Shown here piece after piece: positions 9,026-17,165 of a DNA stretch of 64,000 nt (its first letter is position 1; every line of letters begins with the position of its first letter). The stretch covers positions 62,001 through 126,000 of the forward strand of contig NZ_FRCD01000015.1 of NCBI RefSeq assembly GCF_900142785.1. The letters run 5' to 3'. Source of the DNA: Chryseobacterium carnipullorum (GTDB lineage Bacteria; Bacteroidota; Bacteroidia; Flavobacteriales; Weeksellaceae). A model generated the notes under the pieces. That model searched no databases. It was not told the DNA's origin and worked only from the letters and a program-made list of their open reading frames with translations. A program made the translations under genes and the position numbers.

Positions 9026-9742
9026 ATGACTGAAAAATTCAAAAAAATATCAGACACTTTTTTTACGGTTTTAGGAATAGTCGTAGCTGGAGGAGGAATA
9101 CTGTTTGTTGTCTTTATAGAAAACCCTGTAAGGTATTTTTTTTATGCTTTATTTCTCGTAATTGTCACTAATTTTAAGAGCTTCCGGAATTTCAGAAATG
9201 ATTTTAAAAAAGTGGTCAGTAATTCCCTGATTGCAACAGGGGTGGTTTATCTTGCTTTAATTACTGTATTATCTCTTTCTCCGTTTCTGAAAATCCTGGA
9301 GTTTAAATGGTCTCATCCCGATTGGAAACCGGCGAATGCCCTAATGATACAACCATTTACTTCCTGGGACAACGGTTACAAACGAAAAGGAAATTCCTAC
9401 GTCACAATTGATTACCAATATCAGTTTAACGGAACAACGTATAAAAATTCAGAGCCTGAAGCTTTGTACAGATATTATCCCTTTTGGAACGGGAAAAAAA
9501 GTCAGGAGCTGGTCAACGAATTTTCAAAATCAGTTTCAGAGAAAATACAGAAAAAGGATTATCTTATTCTCACCCATCCTCACCATCCTGAAAAAAGTAA
9601 ACTGTTTTTATCCGCAGATTTATTTTATTTTCAGGGGTCATTATTTTATGATGCCGTGACGGGTCTGGTCGGATTTATTCTGATCTTTTTAGGAATTATC
9701 GGAGCTATTTTTCTGTGGTCATTGAAGAAGAAGCACAAGTAG
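9026..9742 (+). CDS. Membrane protein, DUF3592-like
   Basis: A 238-residue protein with about three N-terminal hydrophobic segments (residues 12-85), a soluble beta-rich domain (about 100-200) with the pattern YVTIDYQYQFNGTTYKN, and a C-terminal membrane helix near 210-232 ending in a lysine-rich tail. This architecture resembles DUF3592 proteins, which have no established function. It starts at ATG 9026. The 133 bases upstream hold only a 30-codon open frame (8920-9012) that I do not call a gene. Confidence 0.65.
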   Translation: MTEKFKKISDTFFTVLGIVVAGGGILFVVFIENPVRYFFYALFLVIVTNFKSFRNFRNDFKKVVSNSLIATGVVYLALITVLSLSPFLKILEFKWSHPDWKPANALMIQPFTSWDNGYKRKGNSYVTIDYQYQFNGTTYKNSEPEALYRYYPFWNGKKSQELVNEFSKSVSEKIQKKDYLILTHPHHPEKSKLFLSADLFYFQGSLFYDAVTGLVGFILIFLGIIGAIFLWSLKKKHK

Positions 9743-9805
9743 AAAATGATCCTGATCAATGCTGAAAAAATCAACCACATACCTAGTCTAATCATTATTT
9801 TTTGA

Positions 9806-9813
9806 TAATTTTG
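9806..9813 (+). promoter_or_regulatory. Candidate -7 box TAATTTTG of the 436-residue gene
   Basis: A full match to the Bacteroidota -7 consensus TAnnTTTG ends 8 bases before ATG 9822. No clear TTG lies about 19 bases further upstream. If used, transcription would start almost at the start codon. Confidence 0.45.
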
Positions 9814-9821
9814 ATCGTATT

Positions 9822-11132
9822 ATGACAACCGTTGAAGAACTTTATAAAACATTAGACCAACGCAGACGTCCGGAAGACGTCGCGGAAATGATTATTGAGT
9901 TATTAGAAGATAAGATTTCTAAACATGAACACACCATTTTGGAGAAAGCCGCTCAGGGTTCTCTGAAAAGAAGTGTGTTTGGGTACACTTCAATGCTGGA
10001 AACGTTCGGCCAGGCCATCGGCGCAGAAAAACAGATTCATAAAGCGATTGAAATTTTCAGAATCAGTGAAGGAGAAAAAACAGATTATAACAATGCTGAA
10101 AATATTGAAGCCTTTTTAAATCAAATATCACCTCTGATTCAAAAATCTGTAGGACAGAATGATTTCAGATCGGACAGACTTAATAAAATTCAAAGAAAAG
10201 AAGCCGGACTGGATCTTTCCAAAAGAAATTACAACAAAAAATGGCGTCTTTTAAAACGAATTGAAAAAAGACTGTCCCAATTTATTCATGAATCTCAAAA
10301 GATTGAATTTCAGAAAATTGCAAAACACGGACTTTCACACACGATTCATCCGGAAGATTTCACTGAAGATCTCAATACAGCATGTTTCATTGCCTATTTC
10401 AATGCGAGAAGCGGCCTTAGAAGTACCTTTACCAATCAAAGTCAGGAAAGACCGTTTGATGAAATATGTGAGGTCCTGTTCAACCGATGCAAAGAAACTC
10501 CGGAAAAAACCAATTGGCTTGCGGTCTCCTATATCTACACCAGCGAGGAAGTTTTGCAACATCTGACCGATGAACAGAAAGGAGCTCTGCTGGGCAGATG
10601 GACCGATATCCTTCAGGAGATTGCAGCGTTTCTTGGAGAACTCTGGGATCAAAACGACATCAACAGGAAAACAATGGCTGTAAAAGCGGGCAACGACTCT
10701 ACAACATGGAATAATACTGCAGGAGCCTGGAATAAAGCAAGAGATAGCTGGATGAACCTGATCTATGCTTTGGGAATGGAATATATTCTTGAAGATATCA
10801 GTTTTGGAAAAGTCATGCGACTGATGGCAGCAGATGTCATCGCATGGCATCTGTCAGGCGGCGGAAAACTGGATCCCAATACAGAAGTCTGGAATAGATT
10901 ACCTTTGCCCTGGGAAGTCTTTCAGGAAAAAGAATTCTGCAATAAAAAAATGATTGTTGAGGCTTGCAGAAAAGCAGATATTGATCCTGAAAAATCAGGC
11001 TGGATTGCCCCGCGGACTCATCAGGTAAGCCCATTTAAACCTACCCCAGAGCTCGTACACGGAGTTACCGTTTCCAATCCGTTCCTGGCTTCGGTTTTAA
11101 GAAAAAATAAATATTTCTCAGGCAAGATCTGA
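9822..11132 (+). CDS. Uncharacterised 436-residue protein linked to two tRNA-like RNAs
   Basis: I do not recognise the family. The protein is soluble, highly charged, mostly helical and rich in tryptophan in its C-terminal half (W-N-N-T-A-G-A-W-N-K-A-R-D-S-W-M near residues 297-312). A basic, RNA-binding-like stretch (residues 124-150, with KRNYNKKWRLLKRIEKRL) sits in the N-terminal third. There is no signal peptide, nucleotide-binding loop or vWA MIDAS motif, so it is not a TROVE/Ro60 protein. Only 15 bases separate its stop from the first of two tRNA-like genes, which suggests co-transcription and a role with those RNAs. That link is inferred from position only. Confidence 0.8.
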   Translation: MTTVEELYKTLDQRRRPEDVAEMIIELLEDKISKHEHTILEKAAQGSLKRSVFGYTSMLETFGQAIGAEKQIHKAIEIFRISEGEKTDYNNAENIEAFLNQISPLIQKSVGQNDFRSDRLNKIQRKEAGLDLSKRNYNKKWRLLKRIEKRLSQFIHESQKIEFQKIAKHGLSHTIHPEDFTEDLNTACFIAYFNARSGLRSTFTNQSQERPFDEICEVLFNRCKETPEKTNWLAVSYIYTSEEVLQHLTDEQKGALLGRWTDILQEIAAFLGELWDQNDINRKTMAVKAGNDSTTWNNTAGAWNKARDSWMNLIYALGMEYILEDISFGKVMRLMAADVIAWHLSGGGKLDPNTEVWNRLPLPWEVFQEKEFCNKKMIVEACRKADIDPEKSGWIAPRTHQVSPFKPTPELVHGVTVSNPFLASVLRKNKYFSGKI

Positions 11133-11147
11133 AAAATAATACCGTAA

Positions 11148-11221
11148 GGATAGGTTAGTTCAGTGGTAGAATTCCCGGCTCTTCACCCGGGTTGACGCAG
11201 GTTCGAGCCCTGCACCTATCC
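11148..11221 (+). tRNA. tRNA-like RNA 1 (Glu-UUC-like, 8-base anticodon loop)
   Basis: A complete cloverleaf: acceptor 7 bp (11149-11155 with 11214-11220), D stem 4 bp (11158-11161 with 11069+100 to 11172, that is 11169-11172), anticodon stem CCCGG/CCGGG (11174-11178 with 11187-11191), variable loop of 5, T stem GCAGG/CCTGC with loop TTCGAGC. All distances are canonical except the anticodon loop CTCTTCAC (11179-11186), which has 8 bases instead of 7. It can be read as UUC with an extra C after U33, as a CUU triplet, or as a four-base CUUC. An extra G at 11148 can pair with position 73 (C 11221), as in tRNA-His. CCA is not encoded. It lies 15 bases after the 436-residue gene. Confidence 0.75.
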
Positions 11222-11224
11222 AAC

Positions 11225-11298
11225 TTCTGATATAGCTCAGTGGCAGAGCACCCGGCTCTTGGACCGGGAGGACACAGGTTCGAGCCCTGTTATCAGAA
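11225..11298 (+). tRNA. tRNA-like RNA 2 (Gln-UUG-like, 8-base anticodon loop)
   Basis: A second complete cloverleaf only 3 bases after the first: acceptor TCTGATA/TATCAGA (11226-11232 with 11291-11297), D stem GCTC/GAGC, anticodon stem CCCGG/CCGGG (11251-11255 with 11264-11268), variable loop AGGAC, T stem ACAGG/CCTGT with loop TTCGAGC. The anticodon loop CTCTTGGA (11256-11263) again has 8 bases. It reads as UUG with an extra C after U33, as CUU, or as CUUG. T 11225 can pair with A 11298, again extending the acceptor to 8 bp. CCA is not encoded. It shares the anticodon stem, the CTCTT start of the loop and the T loop with RNA 1, but not the acceptor stem. Confidence 0.75.
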
Positions 11299-11335
11299 CA
11301 TCAATAAATGTTTAGCATAAATTACTCATGATCCT

Positions 11336-12067
11336 ATGAAAGAAAATAAATACGACAATTTATCCTTTTTCGAACAGTATGAAAAAATGCTTCGCTCCCA
11401 AAAAGGATTGGAAGGAGCAGGGGAATGGCCTGCGCTGAAAAAAATGCTGCCGGATTTTAAAGGAAAAAATGTTCTTGATCTGGGATGCGGTTTCGGCTGG
11501 CATTGCCGTTATGCTATAGAACACGGAGCAAAATCTGTTATCGGAGCAGATCTTTCAGCAAAGATGCTTGAAAAAGCCAAAGAGATCAACCAACTTGAGG
11601 GTATTGAATATGTACAGGAAGCGCTTGAACACCTCCATTATCCTTCGGGAAAATTTGATATGATCCTGAGCTCTCTGACTTTTCATTATATAGAATCATT
11701 TGATGCCATGGCTCAAAACATTTACAATTGGCTTCAACCTCAAGGACATTTCATATTTTCTGTTGAACATCCTGTTTTTACGGCACAAGGAACGCAGGAC
11801 TGGGTGTATGATGAAAATAAACAAAAACTACATTGGCCGGTTGATCTTTATTTCACACAAGGAAAAAGGGACACTACATTTTTAGGAGAAAATGTCATAA
11901 AATACCATCGAACATTGACAACTTACCTGAACACTTTGTTAAAACTGGGATTTAAAATCAATGAAATAATAGAGCCGGAACCCAGCGAAGACCTGTTGAA
12001 ACAATTTGATGAAATGAAAGATGAGTTACGCCGTCCCATGATGCTGTTAATCTCAGCAGAAAAATAA
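11336..12067 (+). CDS. Class I SAM-dependent methyltransferase
   Basis: A 243-residue protein with the SAM-binding motif I DLGCGFGWH at about residues 47-55, motif II acidic residue in 'VIGADLSAKML' (about 69-79) and a Methyltransf_11/25-type core followed by a C-terminal domain with 'SVEHPVFT'. Substrate is not evident; UbiE/BioC-like small-molecule methyltransferases look similar. It begins 37 bases after tRNA-like RNA 2 on the same strand. Whether it belongs to that locus (for example as an RNA methyltransferase) or is only a neighbour cannot be told from the sequence. Confidence 0.88.
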   Translation: MKENKYDNLSFFEQYEKMLRSQKGLEGAGEWPALKKMLPDFKGKNVLDLGCGFGWHCRYAIEHGAKSVIGADLSAKMLEKAKEINQLEGIEYVQEALEHLHYPSGKFDMILSSLTFHYIESFDAMAQNIYNWLQPQGHFIFSVEHPVFTAQGTQDWVYDENKQKLHWPVDLYFTQGKRDTTFLGENVIKYHRTLTTYLNTLLKLGFKINEIIEPEPSEDLLKQFDEMKDELRRPMMLLISAEK

Positions 12068-12125
12068 CAGAGCGTAATTTAGAAACCGATATCATTTGGA
12101 ATAAAATAAGCCAAAAAATCTCATC

Positions 12126-12578
12126 ATGAATATTACGTGTGATCTATGTAAAGAAACATTTACAGCATCCCCGGATCAAATGGCGTTCATCTCTTATTCA
12201 CAGAAAAAAGGGATGCGCTTTATCATGCTGGAATGCCTTTCCTGTTGCAGCAGTTTTTCATTGAATCCGATGACGATGGAGCAACCCATTCCAAAAAAAA
12301 CAGCAGATGAAGACGGGCTGAGATGTCCATGCAATAGCTGTTACGGGCTGCTTTCTTATGTCGATGATTCAAAACCCTTCTGGGGATGTGGTGAATGCGG
12401 AACAGTATGGTTCTCCAAAGCAGATTTATTTCAGTCCATCACCAACAGCATTGAAAAATACCCTTACCGGGCAAAAGTCTACACAAAAAAAGGAAATAAT
12501 TTCCATCCTGTTCCGTTAGAAAATGAACCTGAAAATTACGAAGACGTCGTCGCTCAGGAAAAAACAGACTCTAAATGA
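12126..12578 (+). CDS. Zinc-ribbon-type protein with multiple CxxC pairs
   Basis: A 150-residue soluble protein with cysteine pairs C-D-L-C near residues 5-8, C-L-S-C at about 38-41, C-P-C-N-S-C near 76-81 and C-G-E-C at about 97-100, forming probably two zinc ribbons. The first pair has the look of a CPXCG-like ribbon. There is no further recognisable domain; function unknown. The next gene starts 30 bases downstream on the same strand. Confidence 0.7.
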   Translation: MNITCDLCKETFTASPDQMAFISYSQKKGMRFIMLECLSCCSSFSLNPMTMEQPIPKKTADEDGLRCPCNSCYGLLSYVDDSKPFWGCGECGTVWFSKADLFQSITNSIEKYPYRAKVYTKKGNNFHPVPLENEPENYEDVVAQEKTDSK

Positions 12579-12608
12579 TGTTAAAACTATAAAAATCAAA
12601 ATATAATC

Positions 12609-12809
12609 ATGTTACTAGCCATCCTGCTTCCCTTCCTGTCTTTCATGTTCAGAGGGAAAATTTTAACCGGAATCATCTGTTTAATTTTACAAATTACAGT
12701 CATCGGCTGGCTTCCTGCTGCTATCTGGGCTGTTTTATCTTTAAACAACGCAAGAGCGGACCGTCGCAATGATAAACTGATCAGAGCTATGAAAGAAAAT
12801 CAAAGATAA
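12609..12809 (+). CDS. YqaE/Pmp3-family small membrane protein
   Basis: A 66-residue protein with two hydrophobic segments (about residues 2-15 and 18-42) and a charged C-terminal tail. The 'G-I-I-C-L-I-L-Q-I-T-V-I-G-W-L-P-A-A-I-W-A' stretch is the hallmark of the Pmp3/YqaE stress-membrane family. Family members influence membrane potential in yeast and plants; the bacterial role is undefined. It is followed by a terminator hairpin. Confidence 0.85.
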   Translation: MLLAILLPFLSFMFRGKILTGIICLILQITVIGWLPAAIWAVLSLNNARADRRNDKLIRAMKENQR

Positions 12810-12840
12810 AATGGGGCTGTTATGCTCTACCAAAAATAAT

Positions 12841-12861
12841 AAAATGATCAAATCGGTCATT
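12841..12861 (+). terminator. Intrinsic terminator after the Pmp3-like gene
   Basis: An 8-bp stem (AAATGATC with GGTCATTT, one G-U pair) and a 5-base loop run into a T-rich tract. It lies 32 bases after the Pmp3-like stop codon. Confidence 0.7.
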
Positions 12862-12909
12862 TTTTTTATCAATCACTATAAAGTATAACATAGTAATAGT
12901 AATTAATTA

Positions 12910-12917
12910 TATCTTTG
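12910..12917 (+). promoter_or_regulatory. -7 box TATCTTTG of the serine hydrolase gene
   Basis: A perfect TAnnTTTG match 18 bases before ATG 12936. It argues against the longer in-frame start at TTG 12915, which lies inside this box. Confidence 0.6.
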
Positions 12918-12935
12918 TATTACAAATTAATAATA

Positions 12936-14012
12936 ATGATAACTAAAAAACTTTTAACAGCCTTTCTATTTTTGCTATTTTATTATCAAAACACTAAGGC
13001 TCAGACCTATGAAAAGAAAATAGACAGTCTTATACTAACCGGATTTGGCAATCAAAATGAACCCGGTGGCGCATTTCTGGTATCAAAAAACGGAAAGACC
13101 ATTTATCGCAAAGCTTTTGGAAAAGCCAATCTGGAGCTGGATGCCAACATGACCCCAGACCATGTTTTCCAGATCGGATCCATGACCAAGCAATTTACTG
13201 CTGTAGCGATTTTGATGCTTGAACAGCAGGGGAAATTAAATGTCGGTGATGCCATTTCAAAGTATATCAAAGACTACCCTTCCGGTGACAAAATCACCAT
13301 CCATCATCTGTTGACCCACACTTCCGGAATTAAAGATTTTACAAAAATGAAATCTTTATCCACGATTGCACAGAAAGAAATGAAGCCCGAAATGATGGTT
13401 GATTTCTTTAAAAACGAACCTGTAGATTTTGCTCCCGGAGAAAAATTTGACTATAATAACTCGGGATATGTCGTATTAGGCTATATTATTGAACTGGTTT
13501 CAGGGCAGAACTACGAAGATTTTATTAAAAAGAATATTTTCGAAAAAGCAGGTATGAGTCATTCTTACTATGCTACCGACCGACAGCTTATTCCTAAAAG
13601 AGCTTACGGCTATCATCAGAAAGACCATGGATTTGTCAATAAAACCGTAATCAGTTTCAGTGTTCCTTTCTCCTCCGGTTCCCTGATGTCTACAGTAGAC
13701 GATATGCTGAAATGGCAGCAGGCTTTAAACCGGAATATCCTCCTCAATACAGCTGAAACAAAAAAAGCTTTTCAGAAATATAAGCTGAACAGTGGCGAAG
13801 AATTTACCTATGGTTACGGATGGCACCTTAAAGATATCAACGGAACTCCGGACAGGGAACATGGCGGAAGTATTTTCGGGTTTAAAAGTATGGGGGTGTA
13901 TATTCCTTCTGAAGATATTTACGTTATAGGATTCAGTAACTGTGATTGTCATTCACCGACGGAGATCACAAGAAACATCGCAAAAATTACGTTGCAGTCG
14001 GTAAAAAAATAA
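12936..14012 (+). CDS. Serine hydrolase of the beta-lactamase/penicillin-binding-protein fold (class C-like)
   Basis: A 358-residue exported protein. A signal peptide (about residues 1-23) precedes the domain with the catalytic S-x-x-K motif SMTK (82-85), the Y-x-N motif YNN (173-175) and an H-G-G triad (near residue 313), the class C equivalent of K-T-G. Such periplasmic enzymes include D-aminopeptidases, esterases and EstB-like proteins; a true beta-lactamase is possible but not implied. ATG 12936 was chosen over TTG 12915 because the latter overlaps the promoter box. Its stop is 8 bases from the following unknown gene. Confidence 0.87.
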   Translation: MITKKLLTAFLFLLFYYQNTKAQTYEKKIDSLILTGFGNQNEPGGAFLVSKNGKTIYRKAFGKANLELDANMTPDHVFQIGSMTKQFTAVAILMLEQQGKLNVGDAISKYIKDYPSGDKITIHHLLTHTSGIKDFTKMKSLSTIAQKEMKPEMMVDFFKNEPVDFAPGEKFDYNNSGYVVLGYIIELVSGQNYEDFIKKNIFEKAGMSHSYYATDRQLIPKRAYGYHQKDHGFVNKTVISFSVPFSSGSLMSTVDDMLKWQQALNRNILLNTAETKKAFQKYKLNSGEEFTYGYGWHLKDINGTPDREHGGSIFGFKSMGVYIPSEDIYVIGFSNCDCHSPTEITRNIAKITLQSVKK

Positions 14013-14020
14013 TCAAATAA

Positions 14021-14470
14021 ATGAAGATTACAACACCCAAAGGAAGGATTATTGAATTTCAACAAAGTACAGAAAACTGGCAAAGCCATGAGTATATCAC
14101 GGATCATCACGGAGTACAAAGTAAAATTCCCGTTTTCATATTTGAAGACCTTTTTTACCGGGAATATTCTGAAACCATGGACTTTGAAAACGATCTCCGG
14201 CAGTTGATTGATTTTTATCTGGACCATCAGGAGAAGATCCTTTCTCAGACAAGAATGGCGGTTGATCCTATGATTGTTCATAATCATGACATGGGCAAAG
14301 ATGAAGTGAATTATATCATCAATCATATTGAAATTACGGGTCTTAGCCGATATGAATTTAAAATTGATTTTGTATTCCTGTACGGCTATGTTTACTACAA
14401 TATCTCTTACTTGTTTCTGTCACCTGAGGATTTTATCATCACCAAAATAGAGCGTAGCTACAATTATTAG
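14021..14470 (+). CDS. Hypothetical protein, 149 residues
   Basis: I do not recognise the family. It is soluble, with many aromatic and acidic residues, and alternates beta-like segments with one helix (about residues 56-80). It follows the serine hydrolase gene after 8 bases and is probably co-transcribed. No catalytic or binding motif is visible. Confidence 0.65.
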   Translation: MKITTPKGRIIEFQQSTENWQSHEYITDHHGVQSKIPVFIFEDLFYREYSETMDFENDLRQLIDFYLDHQEKILSQTRMAVDPMIVHNHDMGKDEVNYIINHIEITGLSRYEFKIDFVFLYGYVYYNISYLFLSPEDFIITKIERSYNY

Positions 14471-14549
14471 ATATTTTTAAAACAAATAAGAGAATCAATA
14501 CGATCTTATCCATAAGTTTTACGCCAGTGTACTGATCAGAAAAACAATA

Positions 14550-14557
14550 TAAATTTG
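14550..14557 (+). promoter_or_regulatory. -7 box TAAATTTG of the TlpA-like gene
   Basis: Perfect TAnnTTTG match 43 bases before ATG 14601, giving a predicted leader of about 35-40 bases. A weaker TATATTTA box sits nearer the start. Confidence 0.5.
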
Positions 14558-14600
14558 TCCTCAGAATGATGAATTAGTATATTTACTGTCCAAAATTAAT

Positions 14601-15707
14601 ATGAAAAAGACTTCCCAAATCTTATTATTGCTGATCAGCAGTTTTGTATTTCCACAGAAACAGTTTACGATTGAATTGACAGCTCCCGCATTTGAAAAAG
14701 ATTCTCTGCTTTTAGTTCCTCCTTCCAGCTCCAGAAATATCCTGTCGCTTTACAACCTGAACGTTCAACCTGATAAAAGTGTATCCTCAATCGCAAACGC
14801 CAAAGGAGCCCTCATAAGAATTCAACCTCAAAATACAATCAGTGGGACAATTCCCTGTCCTTTGCCTATGATGTTCATGGCACCAAAGGAAGACGGCAAA
14901 AGTTTCAGTCAGTCAAAACTGTTTTTTATTGAAGAAGGTCTTTTAAAAATCAAGATTAATGATCAGGACTTATCATTGGTTTTGTCGGGAGATGCGTCAG
15001 TCAATAATGACTATAATACGTTGAAAGAATATTTATTGGAGGCAGACGGAAAACTGAAACCATTCGAAAAAAATGATCCTGCAGATATAGAAAGCAAAGG
15101 GAAACTCCTTCAGGCCTATATCAAAAAACATCCCGGATCATACCCTGCTTTTTGGGAAATCGTCAATGATCTTTCAAAATACGGTTTTTATAAAATTTAT
15201 CTCAATAATCTTCCGTTATTTTCAAACAAGGTAAAAACTTCATCCTGTTTTAAAAACTTCGAAAAGATTCTTTCGCTGGAAAATTCAACTGACGTAGGAG
15301 GAAGTTTCCCGGAGATAAATTTTGGTTCTGAAGGTAAAATCACAAAAGCAGGATTCGCAGATTATAAAATCACGCTCGTCGACTATTGGTCTACTGCATG
15401 CAAACCGTGTATTCAGGAACTCCCTGAACTTGTTAAAATGTACGAGAAATACAAAGATAAAGGCATGAATTTCATCAGCATTGCTGACGACAGAACCCAG
15501 CAGAGAATCGATCTGGGGCATAAAATATTCAAAGAAAATAAAGTTCTCTGGAAAAATTATTTCGACATCAATAAAGAATTTCCCAGAAAACTCAACGCCG
15601 CGGGTTATCCACTCTTTATACTTGTGGACCGCAACGGAAAGATTATTTCAAGAGAACTGGGCGGACAGGAAAATTTAGAAACCATAATAAAGCAGTATTT
15701 AAAATAA
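14601..15707 (+). CDS. TlpA-family periplasmic thiol-disulfide oxidoreductase
   Basis: A 368-residue protein: signal peptide (about residues 1-19), a poorly conserved N-terminal domain to residue 230, and a C-terminal thioredoxin fold with the active-site motif CKPC at residues 267-270, preceded by 'LVDYWSTA'. The cis-proline is expected in 'AAGYPLFILVD' (about 333-343). Such proteins reduce or shuffle disulfides of envelope proteins and are common in several copies in Bacteroidota. The stop codon directly abuts the stop of the convergent MFS gene with no base between them. Confidence 0.87.
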   Translation: MKKTSQILLLLISSFVFPQKQFTIELTAPAFEKDSLLLVPPSSSRNILSLYNLNVQPDKSVSSIANAKGALIRIQPQNTISGTIPCPLPMMFMAPKEDGKSFSQSKLFFIEEGLLKIKINDQDLSLVLSGDASVNNDYNTLKEYLLEADGKLKPFEKNDPADIESKGKLLQAYIKKHPGSYPAFWEIVNDLSKYGFYKIYLNNLPLFSNKVKTSSCFKNFEKILSLENSTDVGGSFPEINFGSEGKITKAGFADYKITLVDYWSTACKPCIQELPELVKMYEKYKDKGMNFISIADDRTQQRIDLGHKIFKENKVLWKNYFDINKEFPRKLNAAGYPLFILVDRNGKIISRELGGQENLETIIKQYLK

Positions 15708-17126
15708 TTAAAGCTGAAAGGTTTTTCGTTTTCCCGAAGGAAGTATACTTTCAGAAACTTTTAGAATCGAAAATAAAACCATAAACAGACAAACCATATT
15801 GATGACCAAAGCTGCTGAGAAAGCCGCATGATAGTCCTGCAGCGAAGGTTTTAATCCAAGGAAATAATAGAAAACACTGCCTACCACAATAATTCCTAAG
15901 ATCGCAGCCACCTGCTGAAAAGTATTATACACTCCGGAAGCATTTCCTGCAAGTTTTTGTGGAAGTCCAGACAGCGCAATGGTAGCCAGTGACGGAATAA
16001 TAGAACCGACCCCCAATCCATGAAAAAACAGGAGCAGACAAAGAATGAAAAAAGGAGTTTCCCTGTCAAATAAAAGAATCTGCAAAATAAGAACAGTCAT
16101 GATCAGGACCAGTCCGGTCACTAAAAACTTTTTCCCATATCTTAAAATAAATTTCGCCGAAAATAAAGAAGCCAGGATAAAACCGACTCCCTGAAAAACA
16201 ATAATTTCTCCTGCATTCAGCGAACCTATCTGCAGCCCGTCCTGGAAAAATAATGACAGGATATAGAAGTAAGAATCCAGCATGATGAAGAAAAAGGAAA
16301 CTGCCAGAATTCCCAGATTAAAATTTTTGTAGCTGAATAAGGTGAAATCAATCAGATAAGATTTCCCCCGTTTTAACCTCATCTTTTGAATGGCGACAAA
16401 AAAGAGTAAAATAACAATCGAAAATATAAGCAATACTATACTCCCGATCTGAATTCCCTGATGTTCAGACAGGGTAAGCGCATAAGTAAAACAGAAAAGT
16501 CCCGAAGCTAAAATAATGACGCCAAAGAAATCAAAGGTACTTTTCTCAGCATTAGTTTTAGATTCAGTCAAGATGGCATTGCTAAACCATAAAGCCAGCA
16601 GACAGACCGGAATATTGATCAGAAAAATCAGTCTCCAGGATTCTTCCATCAGTGTCATTGAGGAAAAGTAACCGCCAAGAAACTGTCCCAAAATAGTGCC
16701 CAGACCAATTGTTATTCCGTACCAACCCATAGCTTTCGTTCTTTCTTCATGACCTGCAAATAAAATCTGTATCATCGAAAGGACCTGCGGAGACATAAGC
16801 GCCGCACTGATCCCCTGAATAAACCGAGAGATGACAAGCAGAGCTGCACCGGATGAAACTCCGCAAGCTACCGAACTCAACATAAAAAATACCAGCCCGA
16901 TCATAAAGATCTTTTTTCGTCCGTACATATCCCCTAACCTTCCGCCTGTAATAAGAAATGAAGCAAAACCAATCAGGTAAGATGCAATCATCAGTTGCAT
17001 TTCTCCATGGGAAGCATGAAGATCACGCTGAATAGATGGAATGGATACATTGATGATGAAAATATCCATAATCGTCAGGAGCTGACCGGACAATATCACC
17101 ATCAATTTCAGATTTTTAGAATTCAT
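15708..17126 (-). CDS. MFS drug efflux transporter, DHA2 (14-TM, EmrB/QacA) type
   Basis: A 472-residue membrane protein with about 14 hydrophobic helices. Conserved MFS motif A, GGRLGDMYGRKK, is at about residues 61-72, and the DHA2/DHA1 motif C-like 'GLGTILGQFLGGYF' is near residue 146. Proton-driven export of drugs or other toxic compounds is the expected role. A palindromic operator overlaps its leader, and a tetR-type gene lies 39 bases upstream on the same strand, a common local-repressor arrangement. Confidence 0.9.
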   Translation of the reverse strand: MNSKNLKLMVILSGQLLTIMDIFIINVSIPSIQRDLHASHGEMQLMIASYLIGFASFLITGGRLGDMYGRKKIFMIGLVFFMLSSVACGVSSGAALLVISRFIQGISAALMSPQVLSMIQILFAGHEERTKAMGWYGITIGLGTILGQFLGGYFSSMTLMEESWRLIFLINIPVCLLALWFSNAILTESKTNAEKSTFDFFGVIILASGLFCFTYALTLSEHQGIQIGSIVLLIFSIVILLFFVAIQKMRLKRGKSYLIDFTLFSYKNFNLGILAVSFFFIMLDSYFYILSLFFQDGLQIGSLNAGEIIVFQGVGFILASLFSAKFILRYGKKFLVTGLVLIMTVLILQILLFDRETPFFILCLLLFFHGLGVGSIIPSLATIALSGLPQKLAGNASGVYNTFQQVAAILGIIVVGSVFYYFLGLKPSLQDYHAAFSAALVINMVCLFMVLFSILKVSESILPSGKRKTFQL

Positions 17127-17132
17127 TTTTAT

Positions 17133-17146
17133 ATAGATATATCTAT
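17133..17146. promoter_or_regulatory. Palindromic operator before the MFS gene
   Basis: Perfect 14-bp palindrome ATAGATATATCTAT just 7 bases before the MFS start codon. The half-site ATAGATA recurs in the palindrome before the tetR gene, so both are probably bound by that repressor. Confidence 0.65.
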
Positions 17147-17165
17147 TTATAATTAAGAAAAAAAT

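Noticed and set aside
10335..10850. A 171-codon minus-strand frame inside the 436-residue gene
   Set aside because: It is fully antisense to the plus gene and has a cysteine/histidine/phenylalanine-rich shadow composition; no promoter or family match.
11148..11298. The two tRNA-like genes taken as ordinary tRNA-Glu and tRNA-Gln
   Set aside because: Anticodon loops have 8 bases, the base before UUC/UUG is C rather than U33, and the acceptor has an extra pair. Standard elongator tRNAs would not show this in both neighbours.
11148..11298. An RNA-repair (RtcB/Ro60) operon
   Set aside because: tRNA-like RNAs near RtcB or Ro60 are known, but no RtcB, ligase, or vWA/TROVE domain is present in the adjacent genes.
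12915..14012. A longer serine hydrolase starting at TTG 12915
   Set aside because: The TTG lies inside the TATCTTTG promoter box, and ATG 12936 begins the signal peptide.
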